A stretch of 64,000 nucleotides of DNA from Epithemia pelagica (GCA_946965045.2 OX337233.1:3348001-3412000); one strand, 5' to 3'. Counted from the stretch's first letter, positions 41,073 to 52,727 are shown. Translations and numbers: made by a program. The notes: generated by a model from the sequence alone, not told the origin.

Positions 41073-41139
41073 CGTAAGTTTCTTTAATAGCATGATCGGG
41101 TTGCTTCAGTTCCTCTCATCTCACCCGCTCTCCTTCTAG

Positions 41140-41240
41140 ATGTTCGCCGATATTGTCGGATTCACTGCATGGAGTTCAGCCCGAGAGCCCAAACAAGTTT
41201 TTCTTTTATCGGAGACAATCTATCAAGAGTTTGACCCCAT
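41140..41240 (+). pseudogene. Cyclase exon-4 fragment (U3)
   Basis: Copy of 8952-9052; both splice borders kept. Confidence 0.8.
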
Positions 41241-41318
41241 GTGAGTACAACATGTATGCATAGGCCCTCACCTTCATGATATTTCAACAGCTCACACAGT
41301 TGGTGGATTTTGATCCAA

Positions 41319-41718
41319 AATATCCGGTTCCCTTCCATGTCAAGATTCAGGTTGGGTGTCGCGGCGAGATGGAATGGTCTTGAGACAGGAGTCTGTGTCT
41401 CTTTTGCTTTGCCTAGGGTACTACCTAGTTACGACGGGGTTCAAGCGTCACGGTTTTGGAACCGAAGGGAAGGTCCCATCCGGAGATATGGCGTACACGA
41501 TGACCAACAAACTTGTGCATGCTCCCTCGATGAGAGAGGCACAACCGAGACAGAGTCCAAAGGAACGGAAACGAGGATAGCCATGTTGTAGACGACTATA
41601 AAATACAGGTGCATGGATCAAAAAGTATCTAGTAGACCTATTGTCATTGTCGCTTCTCTCATAGACACCAAAAACCCTGAGCTGCAATATGAAGCAATGC
41701 CAGAGTTGGAACTCCAGG
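41319..41718. repeat. Right inverted-repeat arm (U3)
   Basis: Copy of 9131-9530; reads YPVPFHVK where U1 and U2 read YPVSFHVK. Confidence 0.85.
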
Positions 41719-41774
41719 CAGCGTTGGATTTTGAAATAGAAATAGAAATGAGAAGGTCTATGCAACGGATCTAA
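41613..41774 (+). CDS. 53-residue ORF (U3)
   Basis: Open copy of 9425-9586 (Ile form). Confidence 0.3.
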   Translation: MDQKVSSRPIVIVASLIDTKNPELQYEAMPELELQAALDFEIEIEMRRSMQRI

Positions 41775-42386
41775 AAGCTATACCATATAATATCGATTGC
41801 CACATAACTGGAAAAGGGGCCCCCTCTTTTTCTCTTCGTCTCTCCCCGAGACAGACTCCCACATTTTTGTCAAACACTCCACAAAAAAAAAAAGCGACGC
41901 GTCTAGATGTCTATCATATGTAATAGACGATGGACTTGAAGTTTCACATGCTTGCCTCTCTAGACCACCCTTAATAGTCCCATCCATCCTTCTATTATCC
42001 ATCCTTCTATTATTCGAAAAAGGTTGTTGATTGAACATCCATCGTGGCCAAAGTGCACCAGCATTAAGAAATTGGAGTTTGTGTTTTGACGAATCAATCA
42101 CGCATATCTCGTTTGTGTTTGCTACGTTTGAGAGAGTGAAGAAAAGCCAAACACACCCGAACGAGAAATCACTGCTTGCCATCACGACAGTCACATCTAT
42201 TTACAAAACCAAGTATAAAGACCTTAGACTCTACCTCTGCGATTGACACACCCACTCTCCCCCAGACTTGTGAACTTTCTCCTCTCTCCATTGATTTTCA
42301 TTGAACGAAACCATTACAGAATGAAGGCTTTGGGTGTGACTCCAAAACCAGTTGGAAAGGACAACACACTCTAATTGTCGTCCGCC

Positions 42387-43787
42387 ATGGACTCGCAATT
42401 GGATTTGACGGCCTCTTCGTCATCCGAACTCTTTGTTGCTTCTCGATCGGAATTTCAACAAGTGGTGCAAAAGTACAAGGCCATTTTGGATATACCTCGC
42501 AACGAAACCGATGGTACCTTGAATGAAACCGAAGCCTTGGCACGCATTGAAGACCTGTTCGATCCTGACTTTGTCCGTCATAGCGAAGGTGATACGGACG
42601 CCAATTTGTGTGATTTCAAGGCCGAATTGTTGCAATTGGGTCGTTATCCGTCTTTGCATTTCAAATTGTTTCGATACAAACAAGTGGCGGCCGGCATTAT
42701 GGATTATTATTTGCGCTTTTCGACGCAAGACAAGCAATTTGTCATCAAGGGTCTGGCCTACTTTCGCAAGGCTCGAATTTACAAGACCGAAGTCACACGG
42801 ACGGCCTACGATAAAGTGTCGGGACAAAAATCGGCCACCCAAGAAACGCCCCTGACCCGAGACCGGACCGAACGACAATTTGGCTGTCGCATTTATGAAT
42901 TGCCGTCCATGGTTCATGGACAATTGTTGGGGGTCGGTGGTAACATGTTGCCCGTCGAAGAAAAGTATGAACTCTTGCGCATCTTTTTGGTCTACGATAA
43001 CAAACAACATCCAACTGACAATGACAGTGGTGTTCGCAATAGCAGTGGTGGTGGTGGTGGTTGGAACAAAATGTTGAATTTCTGGCGAGACCAGTATTCG
43101 TTGCGACTGGTGGACAGTAAAGATCAACCTTACGTCAAGGGTGCCAGTATTACCTTTTCGCGACGTGCCTGTGGATCTCGACGCATGATTTTGTGGAACG
43201 AGCGTAAGGAACCTCTGGCCTTGGCCTATCGACACAAGAAGCACGGATTTTGGAGTATTTGTGGAACACGGCCCTTGATTCCCGGTCCTCATCACTATTC
43301 GGAACCCAAATTAGAAGATGTGGGAGAGTCCAATGTCGTGGCCTTTTATCCCTGGTTTCGCATCAAGTTGGTCCACACGTCGGCAGGACGGTTGTACTTT
43401 GGCGAAGTTCTTACGTTTGATGTGGAGGGGACCGAACGAGACGAGTCGTCGTCTGCGGAAACAATGACAGCGACACCCGCGGAGGAGCATGCCAGTCCTA
43501 CCACCCAAGTGACTCCCAGCGCCACGACTGCCCGGGTGGACTTTGAACCGATTTACAAAGTGACGGAAACCCGTGACAGTCAGGAACGGATTGTGACCAT
43601 TTGTGATTATTACAAGTCCAAGGATCATTTGGGTATTGTCAAATCCAGTTACAATCCACATCGTCGACTCACACAACTTATTCACAAAGAAAAAGAAGCG
43701 AGGCGCGTTCAAGTCGATGTCGCTCCGGGAGTGGATCCGGCCTTGATTCTGTGTATTGCCTCGTGTTTGGAAATGATGGAACTCTAG
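42387..43787 (+). CDS. Tubby C-terminal/LURP-one-like protein (U3, intact)
   Basis: 466 residues, open; differs from U1 by Ser to Ala (DFKAELLQLG). Same C-terminal VAPGVDPALILCIASC helix. With U1 this is one of two apparently functional copies in the window. Confidence 0.6.
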   Translation: MDSQLDLTASSSSELFVASRSEFQQVVQKYKAILDIPRNETDGTLNETEALARIEDLFDPDFVRHSEGDTDANLCDFKAELLQLGRYPSLHFKLFRYKQVAAGIMDYYLRFSTQDKQFVIKGLAYFRKARIYKTEVTRTAYDKVSGQKSATQETPLTRDRTERQFGCRIYELPSMVHGQLLGVGGNMLPVEEKYELLRIFLVYDNKQHPTDNDSGVRNSSGGGGGWNKMLNFWRDQYSLRLVDSKDQPYVKGASITFSRRACGSRRMILWNERKEPLALAYRHKKHGFWSICGTRPLIPGPHHYSEPKLEDVGESNVVAFYPWFRIKLVHTSAGRLYFGEVLTFDVEGTERDESSSAETMTATPAEEHASPTTQVTPSATTARVDFEPIYKVTETRDSQERIVTICDYYKSKDHLGIVKSSYNPHRRLTQLIHKEKEARRVQVDVAPGVDPALILCIASCLEMMEL

Positions 43788-44423
43788 TACTCTCCTCTGA
43801 GTACAGTGGACCAAAAATCAAACGTACGCCGCCACAGGCTACAAGGTTGCTTTGTCTCCTCTCCCAGTTCTAAACCCCATTCAATCATGAAGCTGCTTCG
43901 AACACAGTAGCAAATTGAGCAATTCACACGACCAACATGCTCTTTTGCATGTCTGTGATACACTTAAAATGAAATGGCCTCACACATTTCGAGATCTGTT
44001 GGACACCTTGGGATCTGTTGGAGAGGAAGAAATCCTAACTGAAGCAGTATACCCTCTAGACAAGCGTGGATATCGCCCTTTGCACAGTATACACGGATAA
44101 TGTTAGTAGTCGCCTCAGAGGGGATCATTCCCCCTGACCGGAAACTTTGTCACCGAGATTACTCTTCCTCCAAGGCCTCTATCTCTTCCTTTCGTATAGT
44201 GTAGACAATCGTAGAGAATGAGAGACACATCGTTTGGTCGGCCGGCTCCCAAACCAAAAATACCTACGGTAGAATAAGGAAGAAAAAACGAGATAGATGA
44301 CTTTATCTTATGCCATGAGCAGTGTTCTATTCGTAGTGGGGCCTTCTCGAGAGCAATCATACGAGCAAAACATGCACTGTTCTTGTCCACAAGACACCCA
44401 ACGTAATGAAACTTCCACATACA

Positions 44424-45623
44424 CTATTCATATTGTTTTGGCCGAGTAGGGGCCTTGCCGAGAGTCAACATACGAGCAAAACATACACTGTTCTTGTCCA
44501 CAAGAGGAAGCGTTTCAACCACATTTTCCTCTTCACAGCATGCAAAAGTTGCAATGCCATTCGAAATGGCAATCACGCTACACATGAACCGTCCAACCCT
44601 TAGTTCTGGGAGCTGCCATACCAGGTTCCGTTGCGTGTCCAAAACTTCCACAGAACGCATGTACTCGTCTTCATCTCCTTCTCCACCAACCACAACGAGA
44701 CAAGATCCGACTCGGACCATACCATGACCATGTCGAGCATTGCCAAGAACCAGATCCTTGTGCATCTTCCAGAACTGGTTTGTGAACGGGAGTGCTGATG
44801 TTGCATTTTGGGGTCCTTTGTTTTTGCTCCAGTCATTAAATTCGAGGTACTCCACAGAGTCCATGTAGTCGAGCTCTTCTCCACCCATTCCGCCTCCCAC
44901 ATAGACACGTTGACCAACCACACCCATTCCAAAGTCCCTTCGAGCCACATTCAATGGTGGCCCGGATATAATGACGCATTGACTTTCGGAGCAGGTGTCG
45001 AGAATATCGACAGATGCGAGAGCCTTTTCAACAGCACTTCCACCCGCCACAACAATGAATCTGTCCTGTACAACGGCTGCGGCGTGTCCCCATTTTCTGC
45101 TGGACAAGCGACACTCTAAAGTCTTCCAGCATTTGATCGTGCCATTTTTGTTGGACCGTTGCAAATCATTGATGTCAATCTTTTCAATCGTATCCAAAAC
45201 TTGGTGGCCATTTCAAGTGTCTGCGGTTTGTTGTCCACCAATGGCGTACAAAGATCCATTGCACACCACAGCTGCAGCGTAATGTCTATTTTCGTTCATG
45301 GACGGAGCTTCTCGCCAGGCCATTGGAGTCGTTTCATCATCATCATCATGGTCCAGTAGATTCACCCAAAGAACCCCATAGGTGAAAGTCAATTCATTCC
45401 GCCAACAACCTCCCATTACAACCAAGATCCGTCCTTGATTCTTATTGTCGGGGCGATGGATCACAACCGATGCATGTCCGTCGCCCAAATCGATTGGCAA
45501 GAGAGGCCATGGAGCTGTCCGCCAGGGTGTTGCGTCGTCTTGTTCTTCTTCTCCTGGATTATTGCTGTGGAGGTTTGTAAAAACCAGTCCAGACATCTGC
45601 GCTTCTTGTTGGACGTTGTTCAT
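44424..45623 (-). pseudogene. Kelch A with in-frame TGA (U3)
   Basis: Copy of 12238-13437, same TGA. It reads FACCEEENV where U1 and U2 read FACFEEENV. Confidence 0.75.
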
Positions 45624-45940
45624 GGTGTTGTTCCGCTTCTCGCGTTCTTCGTTCTCGGTTGCTTCTATGGCAACATGCCTGAGTGGTTTTATAAATTTTG
45701 TGATAAAAAAGATACCCTCCCCTACAACAAAGATTCGGAAAGATATGGACTCTATGTTAGCTGAGATCCAATCTGACTATGGAGGTTAACACACCCACAC
45801 CATAGTCGGAGCATGTATCCACAAGAATTATAGTACTCCTATTCATTATTCATCTTATTACAGAGAGACTGTGTTCAACTTATTACAGAGAGACTGTGTG
45901 GTCGACGGGCAAGGAACGGAGTGGAAATCTCTCTCCTCGA

Positions 45941-47006
45941 CTAGACTGTCTGCCCACCCATCATCAGTGGGGCCTTCTCAAGAGCCATCATACGAGCAAA
46001 ACATGCACTGTTCTTGTCCACAAGAGGAAGGGTTTCAATCGCATCTCCTGATCTCCAGCATGAGATTGCTGCAATGCCCTTCGAAATGGCAACCGCGCTA
46101 TGGTGTCGCGGTCCAATTCCCTGCTCTGGGAGCTGCCATACCAGGTTCCGTTGTGTGTCCAAAACCTCCACAGAACGCATGTCTTCAGCACCTTCTCCTC
46201 CAACCACAATGAGACAAGATCCCACTCGGACCACACCATGGCTATGTCGACTGGTGCCAAGAACAAGATCCTTGTGAAACTTCCAGGATTTGTTGGTGAA
46301 CGGAGATGTTGCGGTTGCATTTTGGGTTCCTTCGTTTTTGCTCCAGTCATCAAATTCCAGGTACTCCACAGAGTTCATGTACTCGAGCTCTTCGCCACCC
46401 ATTCCGCCTACCACAAAGACACGTTGACCAACCACACCCATTCCAAAGTTTCGTCGAGCGGCATTTAAGGATGGTCTGGATATAATGACGCATTGACTTT
46501 CGGAGGACTGTGTGTCTAGAATATCGACCGATGCCAGAGACGTCATGCCAGGATTTCCACCCACCACAGATGCCAGAGACGTGCCAGGATTTCCACCCGC
46601 CACAACAATGAATCGGTCTTGTACCGCGACTGCGGCACACCCACCTCTTCCACTGGACAAACGACACTCTAAAGTCATCCATTGTTTCGTTTCATTGTCC
46701 ATGCAAGATGGACAAAGTAAATCGTCAATGTCAATCCTTTCAATCGTATCATAACCAGCACCGATATATTCAGAATATTGTCCACCAATGGCGTACAGAG
46801 CGCCATGACATACCACGGCTGCAAAGAACCGTCGGTCTTCGTTCATGGGTGGAGCTTCTTGCCAGTCCATTGTATCCTGGTCGACATTCAACCAAAAAAC
46901 CGCATTGGAGGAAAGAAATTCATCCTCCCACGGACACAACATGTGGGTAGAAGGATTCGGATAAGAATAGCCTACCAATACGACCAAGATCAGTCCTCGA
47001 TTCTTG
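45941..47006 (-). pseudogene. Kelch B, 5'-truncated (U3)
   Basis: Copy of 13755-14820 with VLVGYSYPN for VLGGYSYPN, which breaks the Gly-Gly of the first blade, and KNEGTQN for KNKGTQN. Confidence 0.75.
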
Positions 47007-47007
47007 T

Positions 47008-47130
47008 CAGTTCATTGGCAAACACTTCAAACTGTTTGATGCAGTCGTTCATTGTGAGGTGTGTGATGCGCCACAGTCGCTCAAGATGTACAGTTGTCCT
47101 CTTCTTAAATGGTGCTCAAATTCATTCGTC
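47008..47130 (-). pseudogene. Short cyclase 5' fragment at the start of U4
   Basis: Holds part of exon 2, intron 1 and ~20 bases of exon 1. Its donor is damaged (TTAAATGG for TTACCTGG on the plus strand). At about 47130 it jumps (ATTCGTC|GACTACCG) to the DNA equal to 7052 in U1, deleting about 1.9 kb of unit sequence, including exon 1, the hairpin and the left inverted-repeat arm. Confidence 0.85.
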
Positions 47131-47229
47131 GACTACCGTTACACGACAAAGTGCTTGAGACGGGCATACGGTCAGACGGTCGTCAGAATGAATTTGCCCG
47201 AAAGAGACATCTATCGACCCGTGTGGCTT

Positions 47230-47234
47230 GCCAT
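47230..47234. repeat. Target-site duplication GCCAT, left (gypsy 1)
   Basis: GCCAT precedes the LTR and recurs at 52955-52959; the empty site in U1 is GGCTTGCCATTTGCC (7147-7161). Confidence 0.9.
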
Positions 47235-47447
47235 TGCGGTACCCGGACTCTGTCCCGCCACGACTCCACGTAAACATGACTCGATAGGTCCCTAGTTGAA
47301 TCTGTGACATCTTTGACACCGACGTTATCAGAATTCAGTCCGTCCTTGTCCCGTGTGCAGATGGCTTCTCTGGCCATCGCTCACTTTCCTAGCCTAATTC
47401 CTAAAGATCACAATTTTTACGTCCTACCATTATGTATGGGTATGGCA
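47235..47447 (+). repeat. 5' LTR of gypsy 1
   Basis: 213 bp, TG...CA ends. Confidence 0.95.
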
Positions 47448-47584
47448 CTCTGATCAGATTCCTCAACGCCCTTGTTTTTCCTTCTTCACCATAACACGCC
47501 TCCGGCGGCCGACGTTTGTGCAATTCCTTTTGCCCGTCCTTTGATTCCTTTCCTTTCATTTTCTCACCATTGCATCTCTCCATC

Positions 47585-50500
47585 ATGGCAGACAACACTA
47601 ATGGGTTCATTACCCTTGTCGATGCACTCCGCTTCCAACGTCGCGTTGATGAGGCTCTGTCCTCCGATTCCTTCTCTTTGCTCAAGCTCAAAGATGACGA
47701 CGACAAGTATTACGCTAACCTCCTCCCATTTCGGGAGTCGACGGACGAAGATCCTCGCGATCTCTTTCTTTGGGTCCTCCACTTCGTGGACAAGATCCGC
47801 ATCTCCGGTCATCCGGACCCCTTCGCCGCTTGTTGCGAGTATTTCCCTCGCTCGGTCACCAGCGCTATCGCTGATCCCTTTCTCGAAGCCTACAACGGTT
47901 TGCCTCCAGGCACCAATCTCGATAAAGCCTGTTTCCAAGGTTTGATTGCTGCGGTCTTCGCCCCCCTTGTCCTTGTCAGTGAAGTTAGTGCTTTTCGCAC
48001 CTTCCTTCTTTCCGGGCCTCGAAAGCCCTCGGACATGACTGTGGATTCGCATTTGCAGTCTCTACGCAAGTTCTCTAATGGTCTCAAGTACCTCAGCTCT
48101 GACGCTGCAATCGTCCCCCTCACGGAAGACGAAATCAAACAAGCCTTTTACCAAGGCTCGCCGACTACATGGCGCACGGAATTTCAACAAGCCAATCCTT
48201 TGGTGCCGGACATTGTCAATCACTTTGACACGGATGCTCTCTTGCAAGCCATGCGTGGATACCAGCGCACCTCCAAGCAAAAGGCCCTCCTACGTGAGCA
48301 ACAACAAAATCGTTCGCAGTCTCGTCAAGACCGCTCTCGTCCTCGCGACTCCAACAACAGCGGCAATCGCGATCGTCGCGTGCGCTCTCGCCACTCTCGT
48401 GGTGGACTCCGCGGTGGCAATCGTGACTCCTCACGTGGCGGAAATCGCCTTGGCTCCTCCGACCGTAATGCCTCCTCTGGAGACAATCGTGGCGCCTCCG
48501 ATGGCAACTCCGATCCCTGTCCGTATCGGACCACGATGGAATCTCATCGCAACCATTCTTGGGCTGATTGCATTTATAATCCTACGGGTCGCAATTTCAA
48601 TCAAAGCCTTTTTGACGTCATGGTTCAACGTTCTACCCGTTCTACCAGTGGCGGCAACGCCGGAACCAATCCTCCTCAAAGTGGTGGTTCCTCCAATGGC
48701 AATAACAACCCGCGTGGTGGCTCTTCCGTTCCTCTGCGTGCCACTTGGGGCTCTCGTCCTTCTGCCCCAGGTCGTGGCAGTGATCAACACGCCTCTGACT
48801 CTGCTGGTGCCGGCAATGGATGGAATGCCGTTCCTGCCAATCCTCCTGCCGTAGCTCCTCCTCCAGGATGCGTTCCTACCATTCCTGTCGATGCCGAGGG
48901 AATCCAGCAGTGGAGCGATCTTCGCAATCCTGAAAAGACGGTCCCCGGTACGTCTCACCGTTCATCTTCCTTTTCATCGTCTCCTGACGATCCGACTCAT
49001 CACCTGGGCATTTTGTTCTCGCAGCAATGTCAGATCCAAACTGGCCCACCAACGGCTATGCCGGCAGCGCAATCCATCCCGATGCACCCATCAACGAGGT
49101 CATCGACCAGCTCAATAAAATCTATGGGCGCGGAATTGACATTTCCCACATCTACGACCTGTCCACTGAAGGAGGTCTCGCTGCTTACGCCCGCGTCTCT
49201 ATGTCGTGATGACGCTTTTATAAGCGAGGTGATTGATCCCAATAACGGTTACTTGGATAACCTAGAGTCTTATGATGAGTTCTACTCCCAATTTCCTTCA
49301 TCTAGTGATGTTCCTTCGTTCGATTCGCCTTCTCGGCCTGAATGCGTTCCACTCACCATCGTCATGGCTCGCCATATTGGCGGTGTTGAAAATACGCTTC
49401 CCTTGCGTGCCCTGCTCGACTCAGGCGCTGACAAGACGATTCTTCATTCACGTTGCCTTCAACCAGGCATGATACCGCGGTCCACCGACCGTTCCGTGAA
49501 CACGACCATGGGAACTCGTTCCGGTGTGTCCGAAATTCTCCTGGAAGACATTGTTCTCCCAGAGTTCTCACGAACCAAACACGTAACCTATCCCCTATGG
49601 GTCGACATCTATGATGCTCCCAACAGTCGCTATGATATCATCATCGGTCGCGATTTGCTTCGCCGTCTGGGCGTCCTTCTTGATTTCGATCGTGGGATCT
49701 CCTCGTGGGACTCCATTGAAGTCGCTATGCGCGACCGCGATTCATTCGCGACTGAACATGAGTTCGTCTCGCATTTCATCGATCTCTTCGCAGATGATGA
49801 CGTCCTCGGTGACGATTACCTGCTTGATTCAAATTACAAACAGGCAGATCTCGATGAGCTTCTTGCTCAACAGACCCATCTGACGCCCTCACAACAACAA
49901 GATCTTCTTGGTGTGTGGCTGAAATGCGGGCGCATCTTTGACGGCGTCCTGCGTGCCTATCCGGACAAAGAGTTGCATCTCGATCTCATGCCCGATGCCA
50001 AACCGGCTCATCATCGTCATTATGCGGTCCCTCGCAATATCCATGACACCTTTAAAAAGGAATTGTTTCGGTTTGTCGATATCGGCATTCTCGAACGAGT
50101 TGGCTCCACTGAGTGGGCCGCTCCTCATTTCGCCATTCCTAAAAAGGATGGACGAATCCGAATGATCTCGGACTTTCGTTTGCTTAATGCGCAAATGTAT
50201 CGCCGCGTCTATCCCTTTCCACGGATCGAAGATATCCTTCGACGACGCAAAGGCTACAAGTATTTTACAAAACTTGACATCTCTATGTGTTTTCACACTT
50301 TCAAACTCGACGAGTTTTCCAGCAATCTTTGCGTTATCACTACGCCTTTTGGCAAATTTCGCTATCGTCGTCTCCCTATGGGAGTTAAGCAATCCCCAGA
50401 CTTCTGTCAGGAGCTCATGGAAGAAGTCCTCGCTGACTTTCGCGATCACGTCGAGGTCTACATCGACGATATCGGCGTCTTTTCCGACAGTTGGGAAGAA

Positions 50501-52654
50501 CATGTCGAGATTCTCAACAAAGTCCTTCAACGTCTTCAAGACAAGAACTTTTCTATCACTCCTCACAAATGTGAATGGGCCGTGCAGGAAACCGACTTCC
50601 TTGGCCATTGGCTCACGCCTACAGGTCTACGACCATGGAAGAAAAAGATTTCCGCGATTCTGGCCTTATCGCCTCCTCGCACCATGAAAGAACTACGGTC
50701 CTTCATTGGCATGGTTAATTTCTATCGTCACATGTATCCTCAGCGATCCCATCACTTAGCTCCGCTAACAGCCTTGACCGGCAGGAAAACCTTTGAATGG
50801 TCCCCGCAATGTCAGACAGCCTTTGAAAACGTTAAAGCCATGCTTGCGCATGATGCGTTTATTCGCTATCCCGATCACAACATTCCTTTCCACGTCTTTG
50901 TGGACGCGTCTGACTATCAGCTCGGCGCTGTTATCATTCAGGAAAACATCCCTGTCGCGTATTTCTCACGCAAGCTCAACCCCGCTCAGCGGAATTACAC
51001 TACTATGGAAAAGGAGTTACTCTCCATCGTCGAAACCCTCAAGGAGTTCCGCTCCATGTTGCTTGGCTGTGCCGCCTTGCACATTCATACCGATCACAAA
51101 AATCTCACTTATTCCACTCTCAACTCCCAACGAGTCCTTCGTTGGCGTCTCTTTCTCGAAGAATACAATCCCATCTTTCATTATATTCCTGGCCAGGATA
51201 ACGTCATCGCCGACGCGTTGTCGCGTCTCCCTCTTTCAGAAGAGGAGGAGAAGAGTGTCCCTTCCAAGGTCCCTTCCGACGGTCCCTCGTCTGGACCACG
51301 ATCCCTTTTCGATCGTAGCGGCAAACACTCCGTGTTTCAGGTTCCTCGTGCGCCTAATGATGACCCCCGCTTAGCGTCTCGTGACGCGGATTCTCATGAA
51401 TCCCCTATTTTCATGGACGAAGAGTTGATCGATGTGTATCTTAATCATCCCGCCATTACGGCCAACCAACCCCTACCGGTTGACTATGCTACGATATTTC
51501 AGCATCAAGAAAACGATGTCGCCTTAATGGCGTTGGTCCAATCCAAACCTGACTACTATCATTTGCAACCCTTTCCTACGGAAAATCCACAATACAACCT
51601 TGTCTGTTATCGACAATCGGTTAATGCCCTCTGGCGCATTCGCATTCCTGACTCGCTTCTCGCGCATACAGTCAACTGGTATCATCTCGTGCTTAACCAC
51701 GCTGGTTCCACGCGACTCCGCGATACTATCGCCATGCACATGACGCATCCCCAATTGGGACTCTACTGCGATCAAGCTGTTTCCAGCTGTCCGACCTGTC
51801 AACGGTCGAAGGTCGTTCATCGACATTACGGAGAATTGCCTCCTCGTGAGGTCCGTGGTAATCCCTGGTCCGACATTGCCGTCGATCTTATCGGCCCCTG
51901 GACAGTCAAAGTCCATGGCATGGCCCTGACCTTTCAGGCTCTAACGGTCATTGACACTGTCACCAATTTTTGCGAGATTATCCGCATATACGATAAAACC
52001 GCTCGACATGTTGGTCTCCAACTCGAGAATTCATGGCTTTCACGCTATCCTCGCCCTGTTCGTTGCCTTTTTGATCAAGGCGGCGAGTTCATCGGCCATG
52101 CGTTTACGCAAGTGCTTCGCAATCATGGTATCAAACCAGTGCCCCTAACGGTCAAAAATCCACAATCCAATGCCCTATGTGAACGTCTTCATCTGACGAT
52201 TGGCAATTCATTACGCGCTATCGTTAACTACGAGCCGCCGCAAAACATTGATCAGGCCGCTCTTATGGTCGACACTGCTCTGCAAACCGCTGCATACTCT
52301 GCACGCACTGCCATCCACGGCAGCCTCAAACATTCTCCCGGCAGTCTTGCATTCCACCGCGACATGCTGTTCGACATTCCCATCCTTGCGGACATGGAAT
52401 TGATTCGTCAAAAACGCCAAATCATCGTTGACGAACGAGCTCGACTCGCAAATCGCTCTCGCGTCTTTCATGATTACAAGATTGGAGATCGCGTGCTCAT
52501 CCGCGCCACCAATCCGGACAAATTGGCACTTCGTACCAGTCCCAATCCTTTCACTATCACGCGTGTCCATTCCAATGGCACCGTGACCATTCAACGTGGT
52601 CCCCACGTTACCGAGCGCATCAATATCAGGCGTCTCATCCCTTACCGTGTGTGA
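47585..52654 (+). CDS. Ty3/gypsy Gag-Pol polyprotein (gypsy 1)
   Basis: 1,689 residues in one frame from ATG 47585, with no frameshift or stop between gag and pol. Gag ~1-260; Arg/Gly/Ser/Asn-rich RNA-binding stretch ~265-310; possible zinc-binding motif C-x8-H-x2-H-x4-C (CPYRTTMESHRNHSWADC) near 310; aspartic protease ALLDSGADKTI near 611; RT ~800-1,000 with YIDDIG near 958; RNase H VFVDASDYQLGAV near 1,105; integrase zinc finger (H..H near 1,365, CPTC near 1,402) and catalytic core with VDLIGPW near 1,433, FDQGGEF near 1,497 and the Glu of LCERLH near 1,531. No chromodomain is visible at the end. All catalytic motifs are present, so the element may be active. Same strand as the Crinkler-like gene just downstream. 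Confidence 0.93.
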   Translation: MADNTNGFITLVDALRFQRRVDEALSSDSFSLLKLKDDDDKYYANLLPFRESTDEDPRDLFLWVLHFVDKIRISGHPDPFAACCEYFPRSVTSAIADPFLEAYNGLPPGTNLDKACFQGLIAAVFAPLVLVSEVSAFRTFLLSGPRKPSDMTVDSHLQSLRKFSNGLKYLSSDAAIVPLTEDEIKQAFYQGSPTTWRTEFQQANPLVPDIVNHFDTDALLQAMRGYQRTSKQKALLREQQQNRSQSRQDRSRPRDSNNSGNRDRRVRSRHSRGGLRGGNRDSSRGGNRLGSSDRNASSGDNRGASDGNSDPCPYRTTMESHRNHSWADCIYNPTGRNFNQSLFDVMVQRSTRSTSGGNAGTNPPQSGGSSNGNNNPRGGSSVPLRATWGSRPSAPGRGSDQHASDSAGAGNGWNAVPANPPAVAPPPGCVPTIPVDAEGIQQWSDLRNPEKTVPGTSHRSSSFSSSPDDPTHHLGILFSQQCQIQTGPPTAMPAAQSIPMHPSTRSSTSSIKSMGAELTFPTSTTCPLKEVSLLTPASLCRDDAFISEVIDPNNGYLDNLESYDEFYSQFPSSSDVPSFDSPSRPECVPLTIVMARHIGGVENTLPLRALLDSGADKTILHSRCLQPGMIPRSTDRSVNTTMGTRSGVSEILLEDIVLPEFSRTKHVTYPLWVDIYDAPNSRYDIIIGRDLLRRLGVLLDFDRGISSWDSIEVAMRDRDSFATEHEFVSHFIDLFADDDVLGDDYLLDSNYKQADLDELLAQQTHLTPSQQQDLLGVWLKCGRIFDGVLRAYPDKELHLDLMPDAKPAHHRHYAVPRNIHDTFKKELFRFVDIGILERVGSTEWAAPHFAIPKKDGRIRMISDFRLLNAQMYRRVYPFPRIEDILRRRKGYKYFTKLDISMCFHTFKLDEFSSNLCVITTPFGKFRYRRLPMGVKQSPDFCQELMEEVLADFRDHVEVYIDDIGVFSDSWEEHVEILNKVLQRLQDKNFSITPHKCEWAVQETDFLGHWLTPTGLRPWKKKISAILALSPPRTMKELRSFIGMVNFYRHMYPQRSHHLAPLTALTGRKTFEWSPQCQTAFENVKAMLAHDAFIRYPDHNIPFHVFVDASDYQLGAVIIQENIPVAYFSRKLNPAQRNYTTMEKELLSIVETLKEFRSMLLGCAALHIHTDHKNLTYSTLNSQRVLRWRLFLEEYNPIFHYIPGQDNVIADALSRLPLSEEEEKSVPSKVPSDGPSSGPRSLFDRSGKHSVFQVPRAPNDDPRLASRDADSHESPIFMDEELIDVYLNHPAITANQPLPVDYATIFQHQENDVALMALVQSKPDYYHLQPFPTENPQYNLVCYRQSVNALWRIRIPDSLLAHTVNWYHLVLNHAGSTRLRDTIAMHMTHPQLGLYCDQAVSSCPTCQRSKVVHRHYGELPPREVRGNPWSDIAVDLIGPWTVKVHGMALTFQALTVIDTVTNFCEIIRIYDKTARHVGLQLENSWLSRYPRPVRCLFDQGGEFIGHAFTQVLRNHGIKPVPLTVKNPQSNALCERLHLTIGNSLRAIVNYEPPQNIDQAALMVDTALQTAAYSARTAIHGSLKHSPGSLAFHRDMLFDIPILADMELIRQKRQIIVDERARLANRSRVFHDYKIGDRVLIRATNPDKLALRTSPNPFTITRVHSNGTVTIQRGPHVTERINIRRLIPYRV

Positions 52655-52727
52655 CATGGGTTTTACTGCCGTTGGCCTCTGGCCATCAAGCTTTCCCATG
52701 GCCCGCTCGAACTTCCTAGGTCCGACC

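Noticed and set aside
47448-47458. CTCTGATCAGA after gypsy LTRs as a tRNA primer-binding site
   Set aside because: Shared by both gypsy elements, but it does not begin with TGG or match an initiator-Met tRNA end that I can recognise; left unassigned.
48078-48854. 258-codon plus-frame ORF inside gypsy gag, and several minus-strand ORFs there and at 62769-63773
   Set aside because: Shadows of the Gag-Pol frame in composition-biased Arg/Gly/Ser-rich sequence.
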